Part shown: one piece after another, positions 16,241 to 25,716 of the stretch | Numbering within the stretch: the stretch's first letter is position 1 | Layout of the letters: each line of letters begins with the position of its first letter | Source: Candidatus Marithrix sp. | GTDB lineage: Bacteria; Pseudomonadota; Gammaproteobacteria; Beggiatoales; Beggiatoaceae | DNA: 64,000 bases | Direction of reading: 5' to 3' | NCBI GenBank assembly: GCA_016744775.1 | Contig: JADGDS010000001.1 | Span: forward strand, 491,642 to 555,641 | Program-made: the position numbers and the translations under genes | Notes under the pieces: generated by a model | What the model was told of the DNA's origin: nothing | The model's database searches: none | What the model saw: the letters and a program-made list of their open reading frames with translations, nothing else

Positions 16241-16729
16241 ATGAATAGAGCTTGGTATTTAGAACCTTATGTTTGGTTAATAATTTTATTTCCTGCTAGT
16301 GCTGTAATTGCTGGTATAGTTACACTTAATCTAGCCATAGAATCAGATTCTGGTTTGGTTGTTGATGATTATTATAAGCAAGGCTTGGAAATTAATCGTA
16401 CTTTAGAACGTGACAAAGCGGCGGTTAGTTATGGCTTAGATGCGAATCTGCAATTTAATGCAGATGCAAAATTGATTAGATTATATTTAAAAGCAAATTC
16501 GGGTTATCAGTTACCTGACACCATAAATCTTTCATTTTATCATCATACCCGTGCTGGTTTTGATCAAAAGATGTTATTAAAAAAGATTGATGATGGAATT
16601 TATCAGGCTGTATTACCAAAGTTAGTTGTAGGTACTTTTACTGTAGAACTAGAAGCGGATAATTGGAGATTATTGACATCAGCTGATACGCCTATGACTA
16701 CATTGGAAATTACAAATGATGCAGATTAA
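16241..16729 (+). CDS. FixH family protein
   Basis: A 162-residue protein with one N-terminal membrane segment (about 8-30: YVWLIILFPASAVIAGIVTL) and the DSGLVVDDYYKQGLEINRTLERD motif typical of FixH (CcoH), which helps assemble cbb3-type cytochrome oxidase. ATG 16241 gives the usual FixH start. The rest is a periplasmic beta domain. No ccoNOP, fixG, fixI or fixS is nearby, so the gene is separated from the usual cluster. Confidence 0.85.
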   Translation: MNRAWYLEPYVWLIILFPASAVIAGIVTLNLAIESDSGLVVDDYYKQGLEINRTLERDKAAVSYGLDANLQFNADAKLIRLYLKANSGYQLPDTINLSFYHHTRAGFDQKMLLKKIDDGIYQAVLPKLVVGTFTVELEADNWRLLTSADTPMTTLEITNDAD

Positions 16730-16757
16730 AAAATATACGTAAGATACCAGATTCAAA

Positions 16758-16775
16758 GGTCGGTTATCACCGACC
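16758..16775. repeat. GGTCGGT REP-like palindrome
   Basis: GGTCGGT-TATC-ACCGACC between the convergent fixH-like gene and the decayed RloA/RloB locus. GC-rich and short, it fits the REP type and can act as a bidirectional terminator. Confidence 0.6.
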
Positions 16776-16784
16776 CTACAAGAC

Positions 16785-17560
16785 TCATGTTACTAACTGC
16801 TCTACAACTTTATAAACATGTGTTCCAACTTTATTCAGCCATCTTGCTTTCGGATGATTATCTAATTGTTTGGCATTTTGCACAGCTTGTTTAACATAAG
16901 GTTTAAAATAGTCAGTATTTAGTTTGGCTTTATTATAGCCACAGTTATGAACCTTTTTTAATTCTTGACTTAATTGTTCAGTGATTTTTTGGCAAGTGCT
17001 TGTTGTGATGGTAGGTAAAATATAATGACAAAGTAACCAAGTTTCAAAACAAGGGTTACTGACAGCCGTGTCAGTGCCATATAAAAGGAATTCCCCCAAA
17101 TCGCCCTTGAAGATAAGCCTTTTGAATGTTTAAGTCTGAATTCATTTTGAGATTAATTAATGAATAAAGTTGGGGTAACAAATAACCATTCTTCAAGCAC
17201 TCGTTGGTTATTAATAATAAATCCGTAATGATAGCGAATATTTTGATAATAAATAATAAATTCAAAGTGACTGGGTTGAGTTCGTAATATTTTATCCAGA
17301 CGAAATGGTTCCACTGGAATGGATTTAGTGCCTTGAATTCCATTAACAATAAGCTGTTTGGCAAACCCTATAGCTTCAACCAATTTGGTTTTACCATGTG
17401 CATTAGCACCGTATAAAACACTGGTTCTGAGTAAATCAGTTTCCGAGTGTGTGTGAATTAAATGATTTTTATGTTGTTCAAGCTTTGCATTGGCTACCAT
17501 AGAAAATATGGTTTCTTCGGCAAAGCACATAAAATTTTTTACAATAAATTGGAGTAACAT
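16785..17560 (-). pseudogene. Remnant of an RloA/RloB-like (AAA_15 ATPase plus partner) system
   Basis: Two non-overlapping pieces on one strand. Bases 17153-17560 encode 135 residues from the start of an OLD-like AAA ATPase, with the N-terminal FIVKNFMCFAEETIFSMVA and a Walker A of GANAHGKTKL at about 51-60. Bases 16785-17099 encode the last part of an RloB-like protein, recognised by AVSNPCFETWLLCHYILP. The rest of the ATPase (Walker B, signature) and the N-terminal half of RloB are missing, consistent with a deletion of about 1 kb joining the two genes. RloA/RloB-like pairs are associated with phage defence and restriction loci. The locus should be inactive. Confidence 0.75.
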
Positions 17561-17562
17561 AA

Positions 17563-18504
17563 TTACAATTTCTCAAGCACTTGTTCCGGTGTTATATCAC
17601 GCAAACATTTCAAATGTTTTTTAGGGCAAGTACGCTGATAACAAGGGCTACAATCTAGCTCTAATGATATTATATGAGCTTTATCACTTAGTGGTGGTGT
17701 CATCTTTGGGCTTGATGATCCATATATTGCAATCATTGGTTTGTCTAATGCTGCCGCTATGTGCATTAATCCTGAATCATTAGTAATAACCAGACTAGTT
17801 AATGCTAATAAATCAACTGCTTCCGATAAGGAAGTTTGTCCACATAAATTTCTAACACCATCTCCAACTAAGTTTTTAATTTTAGCTCCAGCGGCATAAT
17901 CTTTATTAGAGCCAAATATCCAAACTTGCCAACCTTCAGCGCGTTTTTGCTTAGCAACTGTTGCATAGTATTCTAAAGGCCAACATTTGGCTGGTCCATA
18001 TTCCGCGCCGGGGCATAAGGCTAATATCGGTTGATTTTCAACTTTTAAAGGTTTTGGGTTTAAACTAGGATTGGGTGCTATAGCAGATAAGCCTAAAGCA
18101 GCAAATTGATCAACTGTTCTGTTTAAAGCTTTTTTAGAACGAATATCATTTAACAAACCATAACGCATTTCACCTTTAAAACCAGTACGTTGTGGTATAT
18201 TAGCAAAATAGGGAATTAATGCTGATTTCCATGAATTTGGTAGCACAATAGCTTGTTCATAGGCGCGAGAACGTAATTGTTGACCAATTTTACGACGTTC
18301 TCGCCATCCTAATGTGCCATGTGCTATAGTATGAGGAATGATATGACGCACTTCATCCATTCGTTGTAATAAACCTTCACTCCATGTAGGTGCCAATACA
18401 TCAATATTGACATCTGCTTGCTTGATTTTTAAAACTTTAAATAAACTCTGCGCCATCATCATATCACCCACCCATGATGGACCAACTATTAAAATAGAAG
18501 ACAC
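17563..18504 (-). CDS. waaF: ADP-heptose:LPS heptosyltransferase II
   Basis: A 313-residue glycosyltransferase family 9 enzyme that adds the second heptose to the LPS inner core. Landmarks are ILIVGPSWVGDMMMAQSL at the N-terminus, the ANIPQRTGFKGEMRYGLLND segment, LCPGAEYGPAKCWP near 176 and TNDSGLMHIAAALDKPMIAIYG near 240, which are all characteristic of WaaF. The start is GTG. The small zf-CHCC gene precedes it by 2 bases, a pairing often seen in gammaproteobacteria. Confidence 0.94.
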   Translation of the reverse strand: MSSILIVGPSWVGDMMMAQSLFKVLKIKQADVNIDVLAPTWSEGLLQRMDEVRHIIPHTIAHGTLGWRERRKIGQQLRSRAYEQAIVLPNSWKSALIPYFANIPQRTGFKGEMRYGLLNDIRSKKALNRTVDQFAALGLSAIAPNPSLNPKPLKVENQPILALCPGAEYGPAKCWPLEYYATVAKQKRAEGWQVWIFGSNKDYAAGAKIKNLVGDGVRNLCGQTSLSEAVDLLALTSLVITNDSGLMHIAAALDKPMIAIYGSSSPKMTPPLSDKAHIISLELDCSPCYQRTCPKKHLKCLRDITPEQVLEKL

Positions 18505-18506
18505 TG

Positions 18507-18695
18507 TTACTGTTTTAATTTATATTCGGCACTACAATAAGGGCATATAATATGATGATCTGTAGCGTCTTCAATTGGTAAAAACACTTTTGGATGAGAA
18601 TCCCATAATGTCATATTAGGCATAGGGCAATGAAGAGGTAAATCTTTTGCGGTGATTTCATATTGTTTTTTATCATTAGCTGTGTTTTTATTCAT
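18507..18695 (-). CDS. zf-CHCC zinc-finger protein
   Basis: A 62-residue protein with the zf-CHCC pattern: C27 in LHCPMP, H36 in DSHPKVFLP and C52-x-x-C55 in ICPYCSAEYKL. ATG 18695 (MNKNTANDKKQYEI) is preferred over a start at 18707. The family resembles the small NDUFS6-like zinc protein of complex I; its role in gammaproteobacteria is unclear. It is placed directly before waaF. Confidence 0.85.
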   Translation of the reverse strand: MNKNTANDKKQYEITAKDLPLHCPMPNMTLWDSHPKVFLPIEDATDHHIICPYCSAEYKLKQ

Positions 18696-18724
18696 TCTAT
18701 ATCTCACTCTTTAACTATTTTATA

Positions 18725-19684
18725 ATGACTAAGAAAAATTTTTTTATCGTATTTGGCAGTTTATTAAGTCTTATCTTATTAATTTATATACTAAATGGTC
18801 TGGATTGGCAAGCTTTTTTTCAAGCTATCAAAACCATTAGTTTACCAGAAGTTTTCTTGGGCGGAGTGATAATTATGATTAATATCGCTATACGTTCATT
18901 ACGTTGGAATTTAGTTGCGTCTGTAGGATTGGAGAAATTTAAGTATTTTTGGCAAGCGGCTAATATTGGTTATTTGGCTAATATTATTTATCCAGCTCGC
19001 ACTGGTGAAGTCTTAAAGGTAATTGCAATTAATAAATTTGCACCTTTAGTATTTGGACGCGCTGTTACTAGTGCAGTAATTGATCGTATGTTAGATATGA
19101 TTATTGTTGGTATATTTACCTTGATAGTTATTTGGATTCATGGCAATCGCATTGATCCTAATATTGGTAGAAGCGTTATTGCGGTTTTTATTTTAGCGAC
19201 GCTGCTACTTAGTTTATCAGTTATATTTGTTGACGCTATAAAAAAGCGCGTTGAAATTTGGCAATTTAAGGCTAAATGGCAGCAGAAATTGCATGAATTA
19301 TTTGTTCATGGCTTAGAAGGAATTCAAGTTTTCCGTCAAAGTAAAAATATATTAATAGTATTAATTTTAACCATTAGTGTATTTTTACTAGATTATTTTT
19401 GGATGTGGAAAATTATGGGAGCTTTTGGTTGGAATCTACCATTTGAAGCTGGTTTAACAGTTGGAGTATTTCTACTTATAAGTATTTCTATACCATCAGC
19501 TCCCGGTTTTATAGGTGTTTATCAAATAGCTTGTGTTTTAGCATTAGGCTTATATGGCATTGATCAAACACTAGCTGTTGCTTATTCAATTGTATTACAA
19601 TTAATTACATTTACAATTATGGGAATCCAAGGAATGCTAGTTACTGCCTATTGTGGCTTTAGCTTATCATCAACCAAAAACTAA
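18725..19684 (+). CDS. UPF0104/lysylphosphatidylglycerol-synthase TM-region protein
   Basis: A 319-residue integral membrane protein with about eight hydrophobic segments. It carries the family signature RSLRWNLVASVG, YLANIIYPARTGEVLKVIAI and SIPSAPGFIGVYQ. This fold is the flippase-like part of MprF and occurs alone in many bacteria, where a role in lipid or sugar-lipid transport has been proposed but seldom shown. There is no C-terminal synthase domain, so it cannot aminoacylate lipids itself. It is divergent from the zf-CHCC/waaF pair and is followed by an amino-acid permease. Confidence 0.85.
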   Translation: MTKKNFFIVFGSLLSLILLIYILNGLDWQAFFQAIKTISLPEVFLGGVIIMINIAIRSLRWNLVASVGLEKFKYFWQAANIGYLANIIYPARTGEVLKVIAINKFAPLVFGRAVTSAVIDRMLDMIIVGIFTLIVIWIHGNRIDPNIGRSVIAVFILATLLLSLSVIFVDAIKKRVEIWQFKAKWQQKLHELFVHGLEGIQVFRQSKNILIVLILTISVFLLDYFWMWKIMGAFGWNLPFEAGLTVGVFLLISISIPSAPGFIGVYQIACVLALGLYGIDQTLAVAYSIVLQLITFTIMGIQGMLVTAYCGFSLSSTKN

Positions 19685-19708
19685 ATTATTATTAATTAGG
19701 AGTTTTAC

Positions 19709-20995
19709 TTGGAAAATAAAAAAATAGGTTTTATCGAAGCATTTAGTATTGGTGTTGGTGGAATGGTTGGTGGAGGTATATTTGCTGTATTGGGGCTGAC
19801 TATTGAGCTTTCAAAAGGTGCCGCTCCAATAGCTTTTTTAATAGCTGGATTGATTGCACTTATAACTGCTTATTCTTATGTCAAACTATCTTTAAGATAC
19901 CCAAGTGAAGGCGGAACTATCGAATTTATAGTTCAAGCTTTTGGCAATAGGCTTTTTTCTTCATTTATAAATACTTTGATGCTTATTAGTTATGTAATTA
20001 TGTTAGCTTTATATGCTTATGCTTTTGGAAGTTATGGTTCTGCTTTGATTTTAGGAAGTGATGTTGAATGGTTACATAAAGTTCTTGCTGTTGCTGTTAT
20101 AGTTGTTTTTACGCTAATTAATCTTTTGGGTGCATTCCTAACAGGTAAAGCTGAAGATATTATGGTATTTGTGAAATTGGCAATTTTATTGATTTTTTCT
20201 GCTGTTGGATTTTTCACAATTAATTGGACACAACTTGAACCAACTACTTGGATGCCTATGCCATCTGTTATAACTGGTGGGCTTATGATATTTTTAGCAT
20301 ATGAAGGATTTGAACTAATTGCCAATACAGCAAAGGATATTAAGAATCCAGAAAGAAATCTTCCTTTAGCATATTATAGTTCAGTTATATTTGTGATTAT
20401 TCTTTATGTGTTGATAGCTATAGTTGCTGTTGGTAATGTAAGCTTTGAAGAAGCTCAAAAATCAAAAGACTATATCCTAGCAATTGCAGCAGAACCTTTC
20501 TTTGGTCATGCTGGATTTGTTATAATAGCATTAGCTGCACTTATTTCAACTGCCTCGGCAATAAATGCTACTATTTATGGCAGCGGAAGAACTGCATATT
20601 TAATCGCCAAATTTGGTGAAATACCCGAAAGTTTTGAAAAAAAGATAAAACAAGGTTTTGAAGGAATGATTATCATAGCTTTGCTTGGGATAATATTTGC
20701 GATTTCTTTTAATCTTGAAAATATCTCAGTTGCTGGAAGCTTAGGATTTTTAATCATATTTTCTTTGGTAAATTTAGCAAATGTTAAATTATATAAAGAG
20801 ACTAAAGCAAATAGATTGATTGCTGGTTTTGGATTTGTATCATCTTTAGGTGCTACAATTGTTTTAATAAGTTACAACTATATTCATTCACCAACATCAC
20901 TTATCACAAGTTTAGTTGTAATTGGAACCGTTGCTATTTTTTCTTTTACTTATAATTTTTTTAGAAAAAAATCTAAAAACCAAAAACCAAATTAG
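19709..20995 (+). CDS. APC-family amino acid permease
   Basis: A 428-residue transporter with 12 predicted membrane helices. The N-terminal motif GFIEAFSIGVGGMVGGGIFAVLG is the substrate-binding unwound helix 1 of APC transporters, and YEGFELIANTAKDIKNPERNLP near 195-216 is the usual helix 6/loop. The start is TTG, supported by TTAGGAGT 7 bases upstream. The substrate is not clear. Its last 23 bases overlap the 3' end of the convergent TRAP permease gene, a compact junction that lacks the palindrome found at most convergent pairs here. Confidence 0.9.
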   Translation: MENKKIGFIEAFSIGVGGMVGGGIFAVLGLTIELSKGAAPIAFLIAGLIALITAYSYVKLSLRYPSEGGTIEFIVQAFGNRLFSSFINTLMLISYVIMLALYAYAFGSYGSALILGSDVEWLHKVLAVAVIVVFTLINLLGAFLTGKAEDIMVFVKLAILLIFSAVGFFTINWTQLEPTTWMPMPSVITGGLMIFLAYEGFELIANTAKDIKNPERNLPLAYYSSVIFVIILYVLIAIVAVGNVSFEEAQKSKDYILAIAAEPFFGHAGFVIIALAALISTASAINATIYGSGRTAYLIAKFGEIPESFEKKIKQGFEGMIIIALLGIIFAISFNLENISVAGSLGFLIIFSLVNLANVKLYKETKANRLIAGFGFVSSLGATIVLISYNYIHSPTSLITSLVVIGTVAIFSFTYNFFRKKSKNQKPN

Positions 20996-22283
20996 GCAAA
21001 AATAAACTAACAGCAGGTATATAAGTAATAATCATTAAAAATACCAATAGGATTAATAACCAAGGCAATACTGCTTTTATTACCGTTACCAGGTTCATAT
21101 CAGTAATACCTGTTAGCACAAAAATATTTAATCCTACTGGTGGAGTAATCATTCCAATTTCCATATTTACTACCATAATTATGCCTAAATGAATTGGATC
21201 AATTCCTAATTTAACTGCCACTGGAAACAAAATTGGTGCCGCTATTAATAATAATCCCGCTGGTTCCATAAAGCTTCCAGCTATTAATAGCAATACATTA
21301 ATCATAATTAAAAATAGCCAAGGTTCCATACCAGCATTGTTAATAAATTCAGCAATTTGTTGAGGAATTTGTTCTGTAGTTAAAACATGGGCAAATAGCA
21401 TTGCATTGCTAATTATAAACATTAATACAATTGTAACCTTAGCAGCATCTCTAACTACATTTGGTACCTCAACCCATTTCAAATCGCGATAAACGAACAT
21501 TGCAATGATAAAAGCATAAACTGCTGCCACTGCCGCCGCTTCTGTTGGAGTAAATTTACCGCTATAAATACCACCTAGTACAATAAATACTAATAATAAA
21601 CCGCCGCTAGCCTTCAAACCAGAACTTAAGATTTCACCCCATGATGCTGCTTGCATTTTAGGTAAATTGCGTTTACGTGCCAACAAATAAACGCCAGCCA
21701 TTAACATCAAACCAGCTAAAATACCCGGAATAATGCCGGCTATAAATAAACGCCCAACAGAAACTTCAGTAATAGCGGCATATATTACCATTACGATAGA
21801 TGGTGGTATCAAAATACCTAAACTTCCCGCGCTGCCAACCATTCCAACAGCAAACTCTTTGCTATAACCGCTTGCCACCATACCAGTAATCACAATTGAA
21901 CCAATAGCAACTACAGTGGCTGGTGATGATCCAGATATAGCAGCAAATAACATACAAGCTAAAATAGATGCGATAGCCATACCACCACGTAAAGAACCAA
22001 CACAAGCAATAGCAAAATTAGTCATACGCAGTGCGACTCCACCAGTAGATAAAAAACCAGCAGAAAGGATAAAAAAAGGAATAGCAAGTAAAGTATAATG
22101 CTCCATACTTTGAAATAACTTCAAAGATAAAGAAGCCAAAGAATCATTAGAAAAGAATAAAATAGTTAAGATGCTAGACAACCCTAGAGAAATGGCTACA
22201 GGCACACCAACAATTAAAAATAAAAACAGCAAACTGAATAGAAAAATAGTTGTCATAGTAGATTTATCCGTAAATAAATTCAT
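20973..22283 (-). CDS. dctM: TRAP transporter large permease
   Basis: A 436-residue DctM/SiaM-type membrane protein with about 12 helices, the large sodium-coupled subunit of tripartite ATP-independent periplasmic transporters. Landmarks are VGVPVAISLG, GGVALRMTNFA, AAISGSSPATVVAIG and MIGMITPPVGLNIFV-like segments near the C-terminus. Family alignments favour the in-frame ATG at 22256 (MTTIFLFSLL), giving 427 residues. No DctQ small subunit is adjacent. A DctP-type binding protein is encoded 22 kb away (43167-44276), and both could serve one transporter. Confidence 0.93.
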   Translation of the reverse strand: MNLFTDKSTMTTIFLFSLLFLFLIVGVPVAISLGLSSILTILFFSNDSLASLSLKLFQSMEHYTLLAIPFFILSAGFLSTGGVALRMTNFAIACVGSLRGGMAIASILACMLFAAISGSSPATVVAIGSIVITGMVASGYSKEFAVGMVGSAGSLGILIPPSIVMVIYAAITEVSVGRLFIAGIIPGILAGLMLMAGVYLLARKRNLPKMQAASWGEILSSGLKASGGLLLVFIVLGGIYSGKFTPTEAAAVAAVYAFIIAMFVYRDLKWVEVPNVVRDAAKVTIVLMFIISNAMLFAHVLTTEQIPQQIAEFINNAGMEPWLFLIMINVLLLIAGSFMEPAGLLLIAAPILFPVAVKLGIDPIHLGIIMVVNMEIGMITPPVGLNIFVLTGITDMNLVTVIKAVLPWLLILLVFLMIITYIPAVSLFLPNLVFGF

Positions 22284-22310
22284 TTTCTAGTTTAACATTA
22301 GGAGTATATT

Positions 22311-22607
22311 TTGAGGTTATCAGATTTTTATCAAGAAACTATAAAATCAACCGGATTAGAAATTTTTGGTAATGACACCAAAATTTATCTATTTGGTAGC
22401 CGCGCCGATAATACTAAAAGGGGCGGTGATATAGATTTATATATAGATGTAATTAATAAAAATGATCCATTGTTGTTTGATAAAAAAATCAAATTTTTAA
22501 CAAGGCTACAAAAAACTTTAGGCGATCAAAAAATTGATGTGCTTATTTCAAAGGATAAAAATAGACCAATTGAACAGGTTGCTTTAAGAGATGGTGTGCA
22601 ATTATGA
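22311..22607 (+). CDS. MNT-type nucleotidyltransferase antitoxin
   Basis: A 98-residue minimal nucleotidyltransferase. The core motif is FGSRADNTKRGGDIDLYID: G29-S30 followed by D40-x-D42. In MNT/HEPN modules this protein silences the HEPN RNase, in the known case by adding AMP to its active-site tyrosine. The start is TTG, supported by TTAGGAG 7 bases upstream. Its end overlaps the HEPN gene by 4 bases, so the two are coupled. Confidence 0.9.
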   Translation: MRLSDFYQETIKSTGLEIFGNDTKIYLFGSRADNTKRGGDIDLYIDVINKNDPLLFDKKIKFLTRLQKTLGDQKIDVLISKDKNRPIEQVALRDGVQL

Positions 22608-23080
22608 ATTCTGAGATCGAAAGATTAAAAAAAATTCTTTATGAATGTCAAAAACATATTCAGAGAATTGATAGTTCTTCAATGAAAATGGCAATTTTTA
22701 TGCCGCTCAATCAATCGCGTTATGATAGCTTAAATGAAGATGAAATAGAACATCTTGATCAGTTTTTATTTAGATTCTTAAAATTACAGGATGCGATTGG
22801 GCAAAAACTATTTAAAACAATTTTATTTGTCTTAAAAGAAGATATTGAAAATAAAGCCTTTATTGACATACTAAATCGCTTAGATAAACTTGAATTAATT
22901 CAAGATATAGACGCTTGGATGGAACTTAGAAATATTAGAAATTCATTGGCTCATGAATATGAAGATGATAGCGAAGAAATTAGTCGTATAATCAATAAAA
23001 TTTATGAAAAAAGAGAAGTGTTAAAATCTTTTTTTTATCAAATTTATGATTTTGTTATAGAAAAGAAAATCATTGATTGA
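22604..23080 (+). CDS. HEPN-domain toxin
   Basis: A 158-residue helical protein. The HEPN RNase motif R-x4-H is present near residues 112-117 (RNIRNSLAHEY), and the following Tyr119 fits the R-x4-6-H-x-Y arrangement whose tyrosine is AMPylated by MNT partners. It follows the nucleotidyltransferase gene with a 4-base overlap. The motif is intact, so the module may be working. Confidence 0.85.
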   Translation: MNSEIERLKKILYECQKHIQRIDSSSMKMAIFMPLNQSRYDSLNEDEIEHLDQFLFRFLKLQDAIGQKLFKTILFVLKEDIENKAFIDILNRLDKLELIQDIDAWMELRNIRNSLAHEYEDDSEEISRIINKIYEKREVLKSFFYQIYDFVIEKKIID

Positions 23081-23087
23081 TTGGAAG

Positions 23088-23103
23088 TGGGGCTTTAGCC
23101 CCA
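23088..23103. terminator. TGGGGC hairpin between HEPN and metW
   Basis: TGGGGC-TTTA-GCCCCA, between the convergent HEPN gene and metW. It has no long T-run on either strand, so it is a weak terminator or a small REP-like element. Confidence 0.5.
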
Positions 23104-23109
23104 ACTATT

Positions 23110-23730
23110 TCATTTTGAAATTATTTTCACCGGCTTACTACGAAACCGATAAACTGCTATTTCTCCTAATAAATTAGGCATAAAACGCATTAACCAACTA
23201 CTATGATGTTTAGTATCCACCACTGCCCGCTGTAACACTTCAATATCTAAAGTATTACAAAGTTTTTCAAAATCATGCAATGTGCATAAACGAATATTTT
23301 CACTAATATACCAATCTTCTGGCAATGCCCTAGTTTTTGGCATTAAACCACCTAAAAACAATGACATTCTAACTTTCCAATGTCCAAAATTAGGAAAAGT
23401 AACAATCCCTTGTTTCCCCACCCGCAACATTTCCATCAATAACAAATCAGGGCGATGAATCGTTTGTAAAGCCTGCGTCATTACCACATAATCAAAACTA
23501 TCATCATTAAAATCCGACAAACCTTGATTTAAATCAGTATCAATAACATTGACACCTTTCTCAATACACAATTCAAGATTATCATCATCAATTTCTAAAC
23601 CATAACCAGTAATGTTGCGACACTCACCTAAATGAGTCAACAAAGTTCCATCACCACAACCTAAATCTAAAACATGTGAGTCTTCAGTAATCCATTCACT
23701 CATCAATGCTAAATCAGTACGTAATTCCAT
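23110..23730 (-). CDS. metW: Methionine biosynthesis protein MetW
   Basis: A 206-residue methyltransferase-fold protein. Its AdoMet-binding motif is VLDLGCGDGTLLTHL near residues 20-34, followed by VNVIDTDLNQGL and the MTQALQTIHRPDLLLMEMLRVGKQGIVTFPNFGHW stretch characteristic of MetW. It partners MetX, here only 2 bases upstream, in the first committed step of methionine synthesis in many proteobacteria and may be needed for MetX activity. Confidence 0.95.
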   Translation of the reverse strand: MELRTDLALMSEWITEDSHVLDLGCGDGTLLTHLGECRNITGYGLEIDDDNLELCIEKGVNVIDTDLNQGLSDFNDDSFDYVVMTQALQTIHRPDLLLMEMLRVGKQGIVTFPNFGHWKVRMSLFLGGLMPKTRALPEDWYISENIRLCTLHDFEKLCNTLDIEVLQRAVVDTKHHSSWLMRFMPNLLGEIAVYRFRSKPVKIISK

Positions 23731-23732
23731 GC

Positions 23733-24872
23733 TTACTCCTCCGCCACTCGCTGCATATAAGTCTTAAACACTCGCATATAATGAGGAATAGGCATTAAAA
23801 AAGCATCATGCCCTTGATCGGCTGTAATCTGAGCATAACTAACTTGTTTCTTATTATCTAATAAAGCCTTTACAATTTCACGCGAACGAGCAGGAGAAAA
23901 TCGCCAATCACTAGTAAAAGAAATCACTAAAAATTTTGCTAACACTTTGGCTAATGCCGCTGATAGATTATTGTTATGCTCACTAGCTGGATCAAAATAA
24001 TCCAAAGTTTTTGTCATTAATAAATAAGTATTTGCATCAAACCTATCTACAAAAGATCGCCCCTGATAACGTAAATAACTTTCAACCTGAAATTCCACAT
24101 CAAAGCCAAAATTTAATTTACCTTCGCGTAATTCTCGCCCAAATTTATTCCGCATTGCATCGTCAGATAAATAAGTAATATGCCCCAACATTCTGGCTAA
24201 CATTAAACCTTGACGAGGCACTGCATCATATTGATAATAATGACCTTCATGAAAATCAGGATCATTCAAAATTGCTTGACGTGCAACTTCATTAAATGCA
24301 ATATTTTGTGCAGTTAATTTTGGAGCAGCGGCAATTACAATGCAATGACGTAAATGTTTAGGATAATCAATTGCCCATTGCAAAGCTTGCATACCGCCTA
24401 AACTACCGCCTATCACCGCTGCCCACTGTGAAATACCTAATACATCAGCAAGACGCGCTTGAGTTTTAACCCAATCACGCACAGTTAAAATGGGAAATTC
24501 AGGACCATAAGGCTTAGAAGTTTCAGGGTTAATAGTATTAGGACCAGTTGATCCTTTACAACCACCCAAATTATTTAATGAAACCACAAAAAACCTATTA
24601 GTATCAATAGGTTTTCCCGGTCCTATACAAGAATCCCACCATCCCGGCTTTTTATCTTGCATACTATAATAACCCGCTGCATGATGATCGCCGCTTAAAG
24701 CATGACAAATCAACACAGCATTAGAAGCGTGTTTATTTAATTCACCATAAGTTTCATATACTAATTCATAACTTGGCAAAGTACGCCCACAATCTAATGC
24801 TAATGGTGTTGTAAACTTCTCGGTTTGTACTGTAACTAATCCTACATTATCAGGTGCTAACATATCAGGCAT
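23733..24872 (-). CDS. metX: Homoserine O-acyltransferase MetX
   Basis: A 379-residue alpha/beta-hydrolase that acylates homoserine at the start of methionine synthesis. The [16 protein letters not shown] region, the nucleophile elbow [15 protein letters not shown] (Ser near 146) and the C-terminal Asp/His ([12 protein letters not shown], ..DQGHDAFLM) are all visible. In gammaproteobacterial MetX paired with MetW the acyl group is often succinyl rather than acetyl; this cannot be decided by eye. It is 4 bases from the upstream periplasmic-protein gene. Confidence 0.95.
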   Translation of the reverse strand: MPDMLAPDNVGLVTVQTEKFTTPLALDCGRTLPSYELVYETYGELNKHASNAVLICHALSGDHHAAGYYSMQDKKPGWWDSCIGPGKPIDTNRFFVVSLNNLGGCKGSTGPNTINPETSKPYGPEFPILTVRDWVKTQARLADVLGISQWAAVIGGSLGGMQALQWAIDYPKHLRHCIVIAAAPKLTAQNIAFNEVARQAILNDPDFHEGHYYQYDAVPRQGLMLARMLGHITYLSDDAMRNKFGRELREGKLNFGFDVEFQVESYLRYQGRSFVDRFDANTYLLMTKTLDYFDPASEHNNNLSAALAKVLAKFLVISFTSDWRFSPARSREIVKALLDNKKQVSYAQITADQGHDAFLMPIPHYMRVFKTYMQRVAEE

Positions 24873-24876
24873 GATA

Positions 24877-25596
24877 TTAATAACGTCGTCTTTGTCTTTG
24901 CATCATTTCTTGTTCGCTAATCATTTTATAACCCATTGGCAAATTAAAGATATTAGCTGGCACCTTGACATGAGTTTTAACCTTAACAATCTCATGTAAA
25001 ACCTTGTTGCCCATTTTACCCATCATAATCTGCATTTTCATAGATATACCTAATGCCTTCATTTCTTTTTTCAACTTGTCATGCCCTCTAACACAAGGAG
25101 GCATAGGCATTCCTTGAACTTTTCTTGAAGCTTCCATCTTAGACATGGTATCAATATACCTTCTAAAATCAGTTACTTTTTCTAAGTTTTTAGAAAAATA
25201 ATATTTAGAACAAGTTCTACCATCAACTTTAAGAACATGTTTAGTAGTGGAATAACCAGCAATTAATTTATTACTACGTTTTTTCACTAATTTAGCTGTT
25301 ATAGGATTTTGTGCCCGAAAATTATGGCTTGAAACTTCAGGCGGTTTACCAATAATATCCATCTTTATAATCCGTCTGTTACTAGCATCAACTACATACA
25401 TTTTTCCTTTATCCATATCTATCACACTATAATGATTAGAATCACCAGAATTTATGCGAACCATTGAACCATCAATAATAATAGTTTCAATCTTAGCTTC
25501 GATATTACGACGCTCAACCTTAGTTGCTGCTAAACTAGCACTACAAATACCAACACTGCTAACACCAATTATTATCAAGTTTTGTAATTTAGTCAT
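24877..25596 (-). CDS. Periplasmic protein of unknown function, DUF4412-like
   Basis: A 239-residue exported protein with signal peptide (..[16 protein letters not shown], about residue 24). Like DUF4412 proteins it has an opening beta pattern reading [11 protein letters not shown], then [15 protein letters not shown] and a late basic tail (QRQRRRY). There are two mid-chain cysteines, C132-like in GRTCSKYYF and C168-like in MPPCVRG, which may form a disulfide. It is on the same strand as metX and only 4 bases away, although no link to methionine metabolism is apparent. Confidence 0.7.
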   Translation of the reverse strand: MTKLQNLIIIGVSSVGICSASLAATKVERRNIEAKIETIIIDGSMVRINSGDSNHYSVIDMDKGKMYVVDASNRRIIKMDIIGKPPEVSSHNFRAQNPITAKLVKKRSNKLIAGYSTTKHVLKVDGRTCSKYYFSKNLEKVTDFRRYIDTMSKMEASRKVQGMPMPPCVRGHDKLKKEMKALGISMKMQIMMGKMGNKVLHEIVKVKTHVKVPANIFNLPMGYKMISEQEMMQRQRRRY

Positions 25597-25716
25597 TTAC
25601 TATCCTCCTATGTTGTATAAGAAATATCAAATTTTACTCTTTCAGCAGAAATTTATCTATAGTTTATGGATTGTTTTTCGCATAGTCAGTTTTATTTTCA
25701 TTACCAATAAATAGCA

